This document shows, piece by piece, positions 29,353-40,233 of a DNA stretch of 64,000 nucleotides. The position numbers and the translations under genes are program-made. This DNA comes from Borrelia turcica IST7 (GTDB lineage Bacteria > Spirochaetota > Spirochaetia > Borreliales > Borreliaceae), in NCBI RefSeq assembly GCF_003606285.1, contig NZ_CP028884.1, positions 893,654 to 957,653 on the forward strand. Reading direction: 5' to 3'. The first letter of the stretch is position 1. Each line of letters begins with the position of its first letter. The notes beneath the pieces were generated by a model, which searched no databases, was not told the origin of the DNA, and saw only the letters and a program-made list of their open reading frames with translations.

Positions 29353-31317
29353 ATGAAATTTTGCTTAAAGTCTGATTATTCTCCTGCTGGTGATCAACCA
29401 GAAGCAATTAAAGAGATTAAAAAATCTATTTTGTTTAATAATAAGTATCAGACTTTAAAGGGCGTAACAGGAAGTGGTAAGACTTTTACAGTGGCTAATA
29501 TTATTAGAGATTTAAATAGACCTTCTTTGGTAATTAGTCATAATAAAACTTTGGCAGCACAGCTTTATAGGGAATTTAAGGATTTTTTTCCAGATAATGC
29601 AGTTGAATATTTCGTTTCTTATTACGATTATTATCAACCCGAGTCTTATATTTCCTCAAAAGATTTGTATATAGAAAAGGAAGCCACCATTAATGAAGAG
29701 ATTGATATAAAGAGAATAAGGGCGGTAACATCTCTTTCCAGAAGGAGAGATGTTATTGTTGTTGCTACAGTATCTTCAATCTATGCGTTGGGTTCTCCAG
29801 AATTTTTTAAAAGCGCAGCTCATGCTTTTTTTGTAGGACAAAAGATTTCTATTAAGGATATGGCAGATATTTTTGTGAGATTGCAGTATTCAAGAACTCT
29901 TATGAATCTTGAACATGATAAATTTTCTATTAAAGGAGATATTGTTGAAGTATGGCCCAGTAATGAGCATGATAATTTTGCTTATAGAATTTATTTAGAT
30001 TTTGATGAAATTGTTAAGATTAATAGAATTAGTCCACTTACAAAAAAGGTTTTAGGAACTATTAATGAGTTTACTCTTTTTGCTAAGACTTATTTTGTTA
30101 TTCCTTATGAGAGTATATTAGACGCTCTTCCTAAAATATATGTTGATTTAAAGATTCAATATCATTATTTTAAAGAAAATGGGAAAATTGTTGAGGCTGA
30201 GAGACTTAAGCAAAGGGTGGAATATGATATTGAAATGTTAAGAGAAACTGGATCGTGTCAAGGGATAGAAAATTATTCTAAATATTTTAGTGGAAGTGAA
30301 AAAGGTAGACCTTATTGTCTTTTTGATTTTTTCCCTAAGGATTATTTGCTTTTTATTGACGAATCACATGTTACTTTGCCGCAGATTAGAGGAATGTATA
30401 ATGGAGATTATGCAAGAAAATTGAATCTTGTGAATTTTGGATTTAGACTTCCATCGGCACTTGAGAATAGACCGCTTAAATATCATGAATTTGAAGCTCT
30501 TATTAATCAAGCTGTTTTCATTTCAGCTACTCCTGGACTTGAAGAGCGTGAGAAAAGTAGCATTATTGTTGAACAAATAATTCGTCCGACAGGTCTTGTT
30601 GATCCAGAAATTATTCTTAAGAATTCAGAGGGGCAAATGGAAGATCTTTATAATGAGATACAAAAAAGAGTTGCTTTGAATGAAAAAGTTTTAATTACAA
30701 CTTTAACTAAAAAAATGGCGGAAGATTTAACAGATTATTTATTAAGTCTTGATGTTAAGGCTAGGTATCTACATGCAGAACTTAATGCTATTGAGAGAGT
30801 TGATGTTATTACATCGCTTAGGAAATCGAAAATTGATGTTATTGTGGGAATTAATTTATTAAGGGAGGGTTTAGATATTCCTGAAGTATCTCTTGTTGCC
30901 ATATTGGATGCGGATAAAGTAGGCTTTTTAAGATCTACTACTTCTCTAATCCAGATAATTGGTAGAGCTGCTAGAAACTCAAATGGTTGTGTTATAATGT
31001 ATTATGATCAGGTAAGTTTTTCAATGCAAGAGGCCATTGATGAAACTAATAGAAGACGTAATATTCAAATTGGATACAATAAAAAGAATAATATTATCCC
31101 AAGGACTATTGTTAAAAAAGTGCAAAATATTTTGGAAAAAGAATTAAAAAGTGAAACTATTAATGATGATATTAAAAGAATTGTTTCAGATGAAAAATTA
31201 TCCAAGAAAAATCTTATCAATAAACTTAAGTTTAAGCTTGATGAGGCAGTTAGTGATGAAAGGTTTGAAGATGCTATCTTTTTAAGAGATAAAATAAAAG
31301 AACTAACTAAAGGTTGA
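29353..31317 (+). CDS. uvrB: Excinuclease ABC subunit B
   Basis: 654 residues from the ATG at 29353 ([16 protein letters not shown]), with GAGGT 8 nt before. An upstream TTG at 29338 is open but poorly supported. Seen: Walker [11 protein letters not shown], beta-hairpin region [10 protein letters not shown] that inserts between DNA strands, DESH (FIDESHVT), motif [12 protein letters not shown] and the C-terminal UvrC-binding helix pair ([17 protein letters not shown]). Damage verification in nucleotide excision repair. uvrA follows 27 nt later. Confidence 0.97.
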   Translation: MKFCLKSDYSPAGDQPEAIKEIKKSILFNNKYQTLKGVTGSGKTFTVANIIRDLNRPSLVISHNKTLAAQLYREFKDFFPDNAVEYFVSYYDYYQPESYISSKDLYIEKEATINEEIDIKRIRAVTSLSRRRDVIVVATVSSIYALGSPEFFKSAAHAFFVGQKISIKDMADIFVRLQYSRTLMNLEHDKFSIKGDIVEVWPSNEHDNFAYRIYLDFDEIVKINRISPLTKKVLGTINEFTLFAKTYFVIPYESILDALPKIYVDLKIQYHYFKENGKIVEAERLKQRVEYDIEMLRETGSCQGIENYSKYFSGSEKGRPYCLFDFFPKDYLLFIDESHVTLPQIRGMYNGDYARKLNLVNFGFRLPSALENRPLKYHEFEALINQAVFISATPGLEEREKSSIIVEQIIRPTGLVDPEIILKNSEGQMEDLYNEIQKRVALNEKVLITTLTKKMAEDLTDYLLSLDVKARYLHAELNAIERVDVITSLRKSKIDVIVGINLLREGLDIPEVSLVAILDADKVGFLRSTTSLIQIIGRAARNSNGCVIMYYDQVSFSMQEAIDETNRRRNIQIGYNKKNNIIPRTIVKKVQNILEKELKSETINDDIKRIVSDEKLSKKNLINKLKFKLDEAVSDERFEDAIFLRDKIKELTKG

Positions 31318-31344
31318 AATTTTGTAGGCAAGGAGTGTGAGTTT

Positions 31345-34185
31345 TTGAATGAAAAAATTACTGTCAGAGGTGCTAGAGAGCATAATTTAAAGAATATTGA
31401 TATTGATATTCCGAGGAATAGTTTGGTAGTAATATCTGGTAAGAGTGGTTCTGGTAAGTCTTCTTTGGCTTTTGATACGATTTTTTCAGAAGGACAAAGA
31501 AGGTACATGGAGTCTGTATCAGCTTATGCAAGGCAGTTCTTAGGAGTAATGAAGAAACCCAATGTTGACTATATAGGCGGGCTTTCTCCTGCTATCTCAA
31601 TTGAACAGAGAACAATAAGCAATAATCCAAGATCAACTGTTGGGACAATTACTGAGATTTATGATTATTATAGGTTATTGTTTGCAAAAATTGGGAAGCC
31701 ATATTGTCCAAATGATGGCAGTCTTATAGAAGAACAATCTTTAGATAAAATAATTAATACTGTTTTAAGTTATGCTGAAGGCTCTAGGGTTATTTTATTT
31801 GCTCCCGTTGTTATGGGTGCAAAGGGTACGCACAAGAAAGAGCTTAATAGGATATTAAATAAAGGATTTAATAGGGTAAGAGTGGACTCTAAAGATTATT
31901 TAGTAGAAGATGCTGTTAATTTGAGTTTGGATAAAAATAAGAAGCACAATATTGAAATCATAGTAGACAGAATAAAGTTAAGTAGAGATGTAAGAATTAG
32001 GCTTTCAGAGTCCATTGAAACTGCTTTATCTGTTTCTAATGGGTATTTACGGGTAGAAATTGAAAATAATTTAGAAAAGGTAGATAAAATTTTTACAGAG
32101 CATAATAGTTGTCCTTTATGTGGATTTTCTCTACCTATAATAGAACCAAGACTTTTTTCTTTTAATAGTCCGTTTGGAGCTTGTAGTGAGTGCTCTGGTC
32201 TTGGTATTACACTTGAATTTGATTTTGAGAAGATTTGTCCTAATTTGGAGCTTTCTTTTAAAGATGATGCATTTATTACATTTAAAACTAGTTCTTCTTG
32301 GGCTGTAGCAATTTTTAGGGGGCTTGCTAACCATTATGGGTTTAGTTTGGATACTCCTGTGAAAGATATTCCAGAAAATGTTCTTAGAAAGATTTTGTAT
32401 GGGGCAAATGAAAAAATAGACTTTGTTTATCAGTCTAGAGAAATGGAGAGTAAGGAAATGGATGGAGGTTTTCATTATTCTAAGGAATTCGAAGGACTTC
32501 TTCCTCTTTTGAAAAGACGTTATCTTACAACAGAATCTGAAAGTGCTAGGTTGTTTTATGAGGGTTTAATGTCTCGCAAAATTTGCAATTCTTGTCAAGG
32601 TAAGAGATTAAGTATTGCAGCTTTATCGGTTAAGTTATGTGGAAAAGATATCCAAGAACTTAGCAATCTTTCTGTTATAGATTCTTATTCATTTTTTGAG
32701 ACGATTAAGCTTGATGATGTTGATACAAAAATTTCTAAGGAAATTTTAAAAGAAATTAAGAATAGGCTTAAGTTTTTGATGGATGTTGGGCTTTCTTATT
32801 TGTATTTAGATAGAATATCAGGAACTCTTTCGGGAGGCGAAGCTCAACGCATTAGGCTTGCTACTCAAATAGGGTCAGCTCTTGCTGGGGTTCTTTATGT
32901 GCTTGATGAGCCTAGTATTGGATTGCATCAAAGAGATAATGAAAAATTAATAAATACTCTTCTCAATTTGAAGGAACTTGGAAATACAGTTATTGTTGTA
33001 GAGCATGATGAACAAACTCTGCGTACTGCTGATTATATTGTTGATATTGGACCTGGAGCTGGGATTCATGGAGGTGAAATAGTTGCTAAGGGGATTTTGT
33101 CTGATATTTTAAATAATGAAAATAGTCTTACTGGGAAGTATTTAAGTGGTCTGCTTAAAATAGATGTTCCGAAAGTAAGGCGTAAAGCGGAAAGAGGGGA
33201 AATTGTACTTTTGGGCGCTAATAAAAACAATTTAAAAAATATTGATGTTCAAATTCCTTTAGCGCTTTTTACTGTAATAACAGGAGTTTCTGGTAGCGGA
33301 AAGAGTACTCTTTTAAATGAAGTATTATATCCGGCTCTTGATAGTAGGTTAAAAGAAAATGTAAATTATTTTGATGGATTTAAAGATATTATTGGGTATG
33401 AACAGATCGATAAGATTATTCAGATAAATCAAAAACCAATAGGTAAAACTCCAAGGTCAAATCCTGCAACTTATGTTGGATTTTTTACAGAAATAAGAGA
33501 ACTCTTTGCAAAATTGCCAGAGTCTAAAGCAAGGGGATTTAAGGCTGGTAGGTTTTCTTTTAATGTTAAGGGAGGTAGATGTGAAAAATGTCAAGGAGAT
33601 GGGTCTTTAAACATTCAGATGCACTTTTTACCAGATGTTTTTATTCCTTGTGATTTATGTAAGGGTAGGAAATTTAATGAAGAAACTTTAGAAATAAGAT
33701 ATAAGGGTAAAAATATTTATGATGTTTTGGAAATGAGCGTAGTTGAGGCTAAAGATTTTTTTGAAAATATTCCAAAAGTAAATCATTATTTAAAAATTTT
33801 AAAGGAAGTTGGACTTGGATATATTAAATTAGGCCAAGCATCAACAACTCTTTCAGGAGGGGAGGCTCAACGTGTCAAATTGGCTTTTGAGCTTGCTAAG
33901 CGGAGTACAGGGAAAACTTTTTATATTATTGATGAACCAACAACGGGTTTGCATTTTGATGACATAAGAAAATTGTTAGAAGTATTGCAGCTTCTTGTTG
34001 AGAATGGAAATACTGTAGTTCTTATAGAACATAATTTAGATGTAATAAAACAGGCAGATTATATAATAGATTTAGGACCTGAGGGTGGATTATCTGGGGG
34101 AGATATTGTTGTATCTGGAACCCCTGAAGAGGTTTCAAAATGCAAAAGTTCCTATACAGGAATGTTTTTAAAAAATCTTTTGTAA
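31345..34185 (+). CDS. uvrA: Excinuclease ABC subunit A
   Basis: 946 residues, normal length. Two ABC modules: Walker A GKSGSGKSSLAF near residue 33 and GVSGSGKSTLLNEV near 645; signatures LSGGEAQRIRLA and LSGGEAQRVKLA. Zinc modules CPLCGFSLP ... CSECSGLG and CEKCQGDG ... CDLCKGRKF. Start is TTG at 31345 with AAGGAG about 10 nt upstream; the nearby ATG is out of frame. The 3' end overlaps the lptD-like gene by 46 nt, an unusually long overlap. Confidence 0.97.
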   Translation: MNEKITVRGAREHNLKNIDIDIPRNSLVVISGKSGSGKSSLAFDTIFSEGQRRYMESVSAYARQFLGVMKKPNVDYIGGLSPAISIEQRTISNNPRSTVGTITEIYDYYRLLFAKIGKPYCPNDGSLIEEQSLDKIINTVLSYAEGSRVILFAPVVMGAKGTHKKELNRILNKGFNRVRVDSKDYLVEDAVNLSLDKNKKHNIEIIVDRIKLSRDVRIRLSESIETALSVSNGYLRVEIENNLEKVDKIFTEHNSCPLCGFSLPIIEPRLFSFNSPFGACSECSGLGITLEFDFEKICPNLELSFKDDAFITFKTSSSWAVAIFRGLANHYGFSLDTPVKDIPENVLRKILYGANEKIDFVYQSREMESKEMDGGFHYSKEFEGLLPLLKRRYLTTESESARLFYEGLMSRKICNSCQGKRLSIAALSVKLCGKDIQELSNLSVIDSYSFFETIKLDDVDTKISKEILKEIKNRLKFLMDVGLSYLYLDRISGTLSGGEAQRIRLATQIGSALAGVLYVLDEPSIGLHQRDNEKLINTLLNLKELGNTVIVVEHDEQTLRTADYIVDIGPGAGIHGGEIVAKGILSDILNNENSLTGKYLSGLLKIDVPKVRRKAERGEIVLLGANKNNLKNIDVQIPLALFTVITGVSGSGKSTLLNEVLYPALDSRLKENVNYFDGFKDIIGYEQIDKIIQINQKPIGKTPRSNPATYVGFFTEIRELFAKLPESKARGFKAGRFSFNVKGGRCEKCQGDGSLNIQMHFLPDVFIPCDLCKGRKFNEETLEIRYKGKNIYDVLEMSVVEAKDFFENIPKVNHYLKILKEVGLGYIKLGQASTTLSGGEAQRVKLAFELAKRSTGKTFYIIDEPTTGLHFDDIRKLLEVLQLLVENGNTVVLIEHNLDVIKQADYIIDLGPEGGLSGGDIVVSGTPEEVSKCKSSYTGMFLKNLL

Positions 34186-37100
34186 TATTATTATTAAGTA
34201 TTTCCAATTTTTTTATCCTGTTTTCTCAAGTAGTTAACGACAAGAAAAAACTTGACAAGAAGGAAAAGTTAACTTTAATGCAAAAAGCTAATTTAAAGGA
34301 GCTTGAACTTTCTAGTGATGGAGATTTAAAAAAATGGGCTTTAAAAGAGGGTATTGAAGAAGAAGATGTTTCTAAGATACGAGAGTTACTCTTGAAAAAA
34401 TTTGGATTATCTCCTGATTTTTTTTCAAAAGATGGGGGTAAAGATGGTGGCAGATATAAAATAATAATTAAAAGTACAGATAATCTTGAAAATTTTACCT
34501 ACGAACTTACTAAGGATGAAAATATTGTATTTAAAGGAAAAGTTAGTCTTGTCATTGAAGATATCAAAGATAATAAAAAACATAACATTAAAGGTGATAA
34601 AATCATTTTTAATAGAAAGACTAAAAAGCTTTTTGCTAGTGGGAATGTTGATTATACGCTTGATTTAACCTCTGATGAGAAGTTATATTTTTACGGCAAT
34701 GAATTGTTTGTTGATTTTGATTCTCAGAATTTTCTTCTAAAGAATGGAATTATTCAAAAGAAAATGCATAAAAATTTAATTAATCATATTGTTTCATTTG
34801 GAGGAAAAATTTTAAAGAGGTTGGATAATGATACAAATATATTAGAAGAGGCTTTTGTTACAACTAGTAAAATGCCAGATCCTTATTATTCTATTAGGGC
34901 TTCCAAAATATGGGTTTTGCCTTCTGGAGATTTTGGAGTTGTAAATGCCTTATTTTATATGGGGACAGTTCCTATATTATATATCCCATTCTTTTTTAAA
35001 CCAGGAGATAGTTTGTTTTTTAATCCTTCTTTAGGATATTCGTCAAGAAAAGGATTTACTCTTTTTAATACAGTCTATTTATTTGGAAAAAAGTCTGTTA
35101 ATAATGAAGATGCTTCTTTCCTAGATTTTGACTTTAACTCAGTATATAATTCAAATAAAAATCCTTATATTAGAAATGGCTATTTAACTTATTTTTTTGC
35201 TAAAGATGTTGTCTCTAGAATTAACAAAGACTATGTTAAATTGATTTTCGATATTTATTCTAATTTAGGATTTTATTCGGGGCTTGATTTTGATGTCAGT
35301 GCTACTTTAGGTAGTTTTAAGACTTTTGAAGGTAGTTTTGGTTTAGGGTTTACAAGGACGCTATATAAACATAGCAGTACTGGGAGCTATCGACCTTTTA
35401 AAGAGAGAAGCATCAATTATTCTATTTTTAATTTTGATAATTTAAATAAGGGTGACATATTTGGATTTGAGGTTCCTTTTAGATATTTATTTAGGACTAA
35501 GTCAGAATTTTTAATAAGTGATGCACTTTTTTCAATGGTTTTTGAGCATTATTCAGATCCTTATGTGATGATTGACTTTAAAAATAGATTAGAAAATTCC
35601 ACACTTCTTTCCCTTCTTGGTTCTCAGAAAGAAGCTTCAGAAACGGAAAATATGATAAAGACATTTGATTGGAATTTGTCTTCTTTTTATAATCGAACTT
35701 TTGATAATAATACTCTTATTGATTATAAATTAAATAATCTCGGGTTTAGTTTTAAATTAGCAGATTCTGATAATATTTATAGTAATGATCCTTTAATAAA
35801 GCCAAAAGATGTTATGGATCCAACTAGAAAATGGTTTTATTTAGAGAGGGTGTACATTCCTTATGTTGATATCAATTTTCAAAAAGATCTTTATAATAAC
35901 AGTTGGGCTTCTTTTTCTGATAATAAGGATAAAGAAATAATTATGACTCCCAAGGTCAAAAATATTGGAGAAGAGAGTGATGATGATCAAGATAAAGAAA
36001 ATAAAGATAACGCCAAAAAACTTAAGGGAAAAAATGATTTAAGTAAAGATTTATATGTGTCTCCTGAAGTAATAATATCAAATGATTTTAATCATGCAGA
36101 TTCTTTTTATATTAGATTTGGAATTAATCCTTATTTTAAAAATAATATATTTTTTGATGATTCTAAAATCAAATCTCCTCAGGATTTTAAATATGATGTA
36201 AAAAGCTATTTGTTTGATATTAAAAATAAAATAGATTTAAAGCTCCATGCTGATTTGTATAATCGACTTATTACTTTTGAAGAAGTTGTATACCTAAATA
36301 CGGCTGAGTATAATCCTTTAGATAAAGATTATAATTTGGTAGAAAAAGATAAGAAAGGAGAGCATGCAGTTATTAATAAAATAAATTTAGATTTGCTACC
36401 TTTCATTATGTATCCTGCTTTTTCTAGGAGTAGTATTAAAGTTGAGAATAAAATTACCCTTTATTCATTTGACAAAAAATATGATAGAGAAGCTAAAGTT
36501 CTGGATGGAAAGAGTAGTAGTGTCTTTTGGAAGAGTCCTGAAACTCTTTATCAAGAGTTAAATATTAATTTGATTTATGATTACAGATATTTTACTACTA
36601 GCCTTTCAAGTTTGCTGAAAAATACCTTTGAAAATATACATGCATCTTCTGAACTTAAGTTTGCTTTAGAATTTCCTTATTTATTACAAGAGGTAGGTAT
36701 TGGAGTAAAATATGATAAAAAATTTAAAGAAGAAAATAAATCTAAGCTTTCAAAGACGACTGTTAGTACAGGGCCTTTAAGACCAGTTTCGCCTTATAAA
36801 GGTTTGGAAATGAGTCCTGCTTTATATTATAAAATAGAGCCGAAATATTTAGATTATTTTAAGGTTGCCTTGTTGGCTGCCTATGATCCTTTGATTAATA
36901 GAGTTTCTGAACTTTCCTTTAAGCTAAATGCTTATGATTTTGAGCTTACATTTGCAATGAAGGATGAGTTTGAATATAAATATGATAAATTGATAGGTGA
37001 TTTTTTAAGAGTAGGAACTACTACTAAACTTGTTCCTTATGCTCTAAACTCTCAATATAAAAGAGATTTATATACTTTTAAATTTTTTGATGAAAAATTT

Positions 37101-37607
37101 TCAGTTGGATTAGGAATAGATGCTGGGTGGAAAATTAATTTGCAAAAATTTGTTGATGATAATGAACTTTGGGCTGAATTTAGTCTTAAATTTAAATATA
37201 CTGAATTTTTTGAATTGTACTTTTCTACTCGTTCTATTAATACGAAGACTTTTAAGTATTTTGGAGGATATATGAATCAGGCTGGTCTTCAAGCAGTCAA
37301 TATTTTCTCAGATTTATTGAAGTCATTTAATTTCTTTAATTTACAGGATAGAAAAGATTCATTATTTAAGATTAAAAAAATTAGTACAGGCTTTAAATTT
37401 AATTTTTATGATTGGAAGTTTGTAGGGGAATATGATTTAAATCCAGATATCTTAAAGGATTCTAGTAGTGGTAGGTATTCTTCTATATGGAGAAATAATT
37501 TTTCAATTTATATTTCCTGGAATTTCTTCGAACCTATTAAGGCATCATTTGAAAGTAATTCAAGTACAGATTATGAACTTTTAATTAATCGTGAAACTAA
37601 AAAATAA
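34140..37607 (+). CDS. lptD: LptD/OstA-like outer-membrane beta-barrel protein
   Basis: 1155 residues. Signal peptide-like N-terminus (FVILLLSISNFFILFSQ), then an OstA/LptA-like beta-jellyroll region (residues about 100-250, for example KGDKIIFNRKTKKLFASGNVDY), then a very long run of alternating amphipathic strands typical of an LptD barrel, with a charged disordered insertion (EESDDDQDKENKDN near 610). In Gram-negative bacteria LptD inserts LPS; Borrelia has no LPS, so the cargo is unknown, perhaps glycolipid or lipoprotein. Start lies within uvrA, so coupled expression is likely. Last gene of the conserved collinear block. Confidence 0.8.
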   Translation: MQKFLYRNVFKKSFVILLLSISNFFILFSQVVNDKKKLDKKEKLTLMQKANLKELELSSDGDLKKWALKEGIEEEDVSKIRELLLKKFGLSPDFFSKDGGKDGGRYKIIIKSTDNLENFTYELTKDENIVFKGKVSLVIEDIKDNKKHNIKGDKIIFNRKTKKLFASGNVDYTLDLTSDEKLYFYGNELFVDFDSQNFLLKNGIIQKKMHKNLINHIVSFGGKILKRLDNDTNILEEAFVTTSKMPDPYYSIRASKIWVLPSGDFGVVNALFYMGTVPILYIPFFFKPGDSLFFNPSLGYSSRKGFTLFNTVYLFGKKSVNNEDASFLDFDFNSVYNSNKNPYIRNGYLTYFFAKDVVSRINKDYVKLIFDIYSNLGFYSGLDFDVSATLGSFKTFEGSFGLGFTRTLYKHSSTGSYRPFKERSINYSIFNFDNLNKGDIFGFEVPFRYLFRTKSEFLISDALFSMVFEHYSDPYVMIDFKNRLENSTLLSLLGSQKEASETENMIKTFDWNLSSFYNRTFDNNTLIDYKLNNLGFSFKLADSDNIYSNDPLIKPKDVMDPTRKWFYLERVYIPYVDINFQKDLYNNSWASFSDNKDKEIIMTPKVKNIGEESDDDQDKENKDNAKKLKGKNDLSKDLYVSPEVIISNDFNHADSFYIRFGINPYFKNNIFFDDSKIKSPQDFKYDVKSYLFDIKNKIDLKLHADLYNRLITFEEVVYLNTAEYNPLDKDYNLVEKDKKGEHAVINKINLDLLPFIMYPAFSRSSIKVENKITLYSFDKKYDREAKVLDGKSSSVFWKSPETLYQELNINLIYDYRYFTTSLSSLLKNTFENIHASSELKFALEFPYLLQEVGIGVKYDKKFKEENKSKLSKTTVSTGPLRPVSPYKGLEMSPALYYKIEPKYLDYFKVALLAAYDPLINRVSELSFKLNAYDFELTFAMKDEFEYKYDKLIGDFLRVGTTTKLVPYALNSQYKRDLYTFKFFDEKFSVGLGIDAGWKINLQKFVDDNELWAEFSLKFKYTEFFELYFSTRSINTKTFKYFGGYMNQAGLQAVNIFSDLLKSFNFFNLQDRKDSLFKIKKISTGFKFNFYDWKFVGEYDLNPDILKDSSSGRYSSIWRNNFSIYISWNFFEPIKASFESNSSTDYELLINRETKK

Positions 37608-37774
37608 TATTCTTGTATAGAGTTTAAGTGTCTGAAGAGAATATTTTAATAAAGACCTTGATACATATAAGTATAGGATTCGAATCTTAGTGAATTTGAT
37701 GATAATTAAAGCTTAGAGTGAAAAATCAAAGATAAGTTTTATATATAAGAAATACAATTTTAATTATTAGATTA

Positions 37775-38959
37775 TCATTTAGTTAATCTTTTATTATCTT
37801 TAAATTTATATGTCACAATGGTAGATAGGGAGCAGAAAACAAGTATTAGTATAACAAATATATTTATAGCACTCATAAGATTAGATAAAATAGAGCACAG
37901 TAATAATACTAGTAATGAAAATAAACGAGATATTGTACTATTAATAGAAGTTATAGTTCCTAAAACTCTTGAATCTATATTTTTTCGTAAAAAATATTCT
38001 AAATTATTAGAGTAAAGAGCAACTACAATGACTAAAAATATAATTAAAGTAGTAAACATATAAATATGTGAAACTATTTTTATTAAAATTGATAATAAAG
38101 TTATGATAGCTAAAATAATGTAAATATCGTATTTTGAATGTTTAATTTTCTTAAATATCCATGCTCCTATCATATCCGATAAACGAAATAATATATATAT
38201 GGTCCCAAATATGCTAATGGGTATATTTTTATCAGTAAAAATTACTTGCCAGTATAAATAAAAGGGTTGAAAAAAGAACTGAATAGCACTAATTAAAATA
38301 AATAATTCTAAGAGTATTCTAGATTTTAAGAATTTCATTATATCTTTCCTGAACTTTACAAGATATAGTGTGACCTCTTCCTTATTATATTTATAATCTG
38401 TATTTTTATCACTTGATATAAAAAGAATTGTAATTAAGGAAGATAATAAATATAAAAATAATGAAATAAGGTAAATTTTTGTATCAATATGTAAAAATAA
38501 TATACTTCCTATGTACCCACCTAAAATAGCACCAATACTTAAAATTATTTTTCTAGATGAAATAAATGCTTTTAATTTTTTCGAGCTATTTTGATATATA
38601 CGATTAAAGCTAATATCAATTGTACCAGTATTTACTGCAGATGACATTCCGTATATAAACCAAGCAATACAAAGACTAGCAAATGATGAAACTTTAAAAA
38701 TAATAAAATAAGAAAACATTGATAGAAAAATAGATATTAAGTAAACAATTTTTCTATCAAAAATATCTGAAATTATACCTGAGGGAAATTCAAAAATAAT
38801 AATTGCAAGCATATAGAATATTTGCACGATGGCAATATCTTTTAATGCTAAACCTTTATTTATTAGAATAATAGTCAAAACTGCGTGAGGGAGTGTTCTT
38901 GCTAATTCTGATAAAAACAATGAACAAAAATAATATTTTTTATGTGCATGCTTTATCAT
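37775..38959 (-). CDS. MFS transporter
   Basis: 394 residues, about 12 hydrophobic helices. The motif-A region between helices 2 and 3 is visible as FPSGIISDIFDRKIVYLIS, and helix 1 carries LSELARTLPHAVLTI. Inner-membrane secondary transporter of unknown substrate, most like drug or small-metabolite exporters. Lies alone between the conserved chromosomal block and the arc operon. A decayed, rearranged copy of its 3' half is present at 48821-49148. Confidence 0.75.
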   Translation of the reverse strand: MIKHAHKKYYFCSLFLSELARTLPHAVLTIILINKGLALKDIAIVQIFYMLAIIIFEFPSGIISDIFDRKIVYLISIFLSMFSYFIIFKVSSFASLCIAWFIYGMSSAVNTGTIDISFNRIYQNSSKKLKAFISSRKIILSIGAILGGYIGSILFLHIDTKIYLISLFLYLLSSLITILFISSDKNTDYKYNKEEVTLYLVKFRKDIMKFLKSRILLELFILISAIQFFFQPFYLYWQVIFTDKNIPISIFGTIYILFRLSDMIGAWIFKKIKHSKYDIYIILAIITLLSILIKIVSHIYMFTTLIIFLVIVVALYSNNLEYFLRKNIDSRVLGTITSINSTISRLFSLLVLLLCSILSNLMSAINIFVILILVFCSLSTIVTYKFKDNKRLTK

Positions 38960-39261
38960 ACAGACTCTTCTTTTCTAAAAAATTTTCATAATTTTAAATA
39001 TCAAAAATAATAGAGCTTACTATATATCCAAATAACAATTGCTTTTCTTGATTTATTTCAACCTTAAAAATCAATGGAACTTCTTTAAATAATTTAAACC
39101 CAATTTATCTTATTTACTAATCTAGTTAATAAAATGACTGCAAAAATGAATGATGCAGTCATTTTATTAACTGCATCCCAATGTTAGTGAAGAATAATAA
39201 AGTAATACTTTCCTCTTTTTACTATGTGTTATGGAAAAAAAGCTAATCTCAATGTTGCTCT
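38960..39261. other. Intergenic region between MFS and arcC genes
   Basis: About 300 bases without a gene. It holds the reverse-strand promoter region of the MFS gene on the left and a strong 17-bp stem-loop at 39126-39170. I see no RNA gene or open frame of note. Confidence 0.6.
39126..39170. terminator. 17-bp perfect stem-loop downstream of the arc operon
   Basis: TTAATAAAATGACTGCA pairs perfectly with TGCAGTCATTTTATTAA around an 11-nt loop. Lies about 90 nt past the arcC stop on the reverse strand. The stem base is A/T-rich in both directions, so it may work both ways. Confidence 0.7.
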
Positions 39262-40209
39262 CTAATCTTTAATAATAGTACCTCCAATATTCTCTATTCC
39301 TTTGCTAAGTTTATCAAGTGATGTAATAATTGCTACTCTTCCTCCACTAGACTTTACAAACTCCATGCTAGCCTGAACTTTAGGCAGCATAGACCCTGCT
39401 GCAAAATGTCCTTCATCTATGTACTTCTCCATCTCTATAGTATTAACCTCATCCAATAAAATCTCATCTGATTTACCAAAATTTAATGCAACCTTCTCGA
39501 CTGCTGTAAGTATAATCAACATATCAGCTTCTACATCCTGTGCCAATCTAGATGAGGCAAAATCTTTATCAATTACTGCACTCACTCCTTCAATATTTCC
39601 CTTTAAATCTCTTGCAATAGGCACTCCACCTCCGCCACAGGCAATAACTATAAATTTCTTCCTAATTAATTCCTTTATTGCTCCAGTCTCTACTATCTCT
39701 ACTGGCCTTGGGGAAGCTACTACTCTTCTATATCCCCTGCCACTATCCTCTCTTAAAACATATCCCTTACTCTTCTCAAGTTCTAATGCTGTAGCTTTAT
39801 CATAAAACGGTCCAATCGGTTTACTAGGATTCTTAAATCCTTTATCTTCTTTATCTACTATTACTTGAGTAATCAATACAGCAACATCTCTATTCATACC
39901 TCTTTCATTAAACTCATTTCTTAATGCCTGTTCAATATGATACCCTATCATCCCTTGACTCATAGCTCCACATACATCAAATGGCATAGTAGGAGTTTCA
40001 TGTTTAGCCAATTCATTTTGAAGCACTATCCTGCCTACTTGAGGACCATTACCATGACTAATAATTACATCATGTCCACTTTCAATTAAATCTACAATAC
40101 CTACAACACTTTTCTTTATAACCTCTAATTGTCTCTCAGCGGTTGCCTCACCACTTCCATCCTCTAATGCATTTCCTCCAAGGCATACAACAATCCTTTT
40201 ACTATCCAT
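39262..40209 (-). CDS. arcC: Carbamate kinase
   Basis: 315 residues from the ATG at 40209 (MDSKRIVVCLGGNAL), with GGAG 10 nt upstream; a GTG three codons earlier is possible. Amino-acid kinase fold: VCLGGNAL, ISHGNGPQVG near residue 50, PFDVCGAMSQGMIGY, ACGGGGVPI near 210 and the C-terminal GSMLPKVQA motif. Converts carbamoyl phosphate plus ADP to carbamate and ATP, the energy-yielding step of the arginine deiminase pathway. Last gene of arcA-arcB-arcD-arcC. I do not recall an arcC in Lyme Borrelia, so this may be lineage-specific. Confidence 0.93.
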   Translation of the reverse strand: MDSKRIVVCLGGNALEDGSGEATAERQLEVIKKSVVGIVDLIESGHDVIISHGNGPQVGRIVLQNELAKHETPTMPFDVCGAMSQGMIGYHIEQALRNEFNERGMNRDVAVLITQVIVDKEDKGFKNPSKPIGPFYDKATALELEKSKGYVLREDSGRGYRRVVASPRPVEIVETGAIKELIRKKFIVIACGGGGVPIARDLKGNIEGVSAVIDKDFASSRLAQDVEADMLIILTAVEKVALNFGKSDEILLDEVNTIEMEKYIDEGHFAAGSMLPKVQASMEFVKSSGGRVAIITSLDKLSKGIENIGGTIIKD

Positions 40210-40233
40210 TTTACACACACTCCTTTTCTATAA

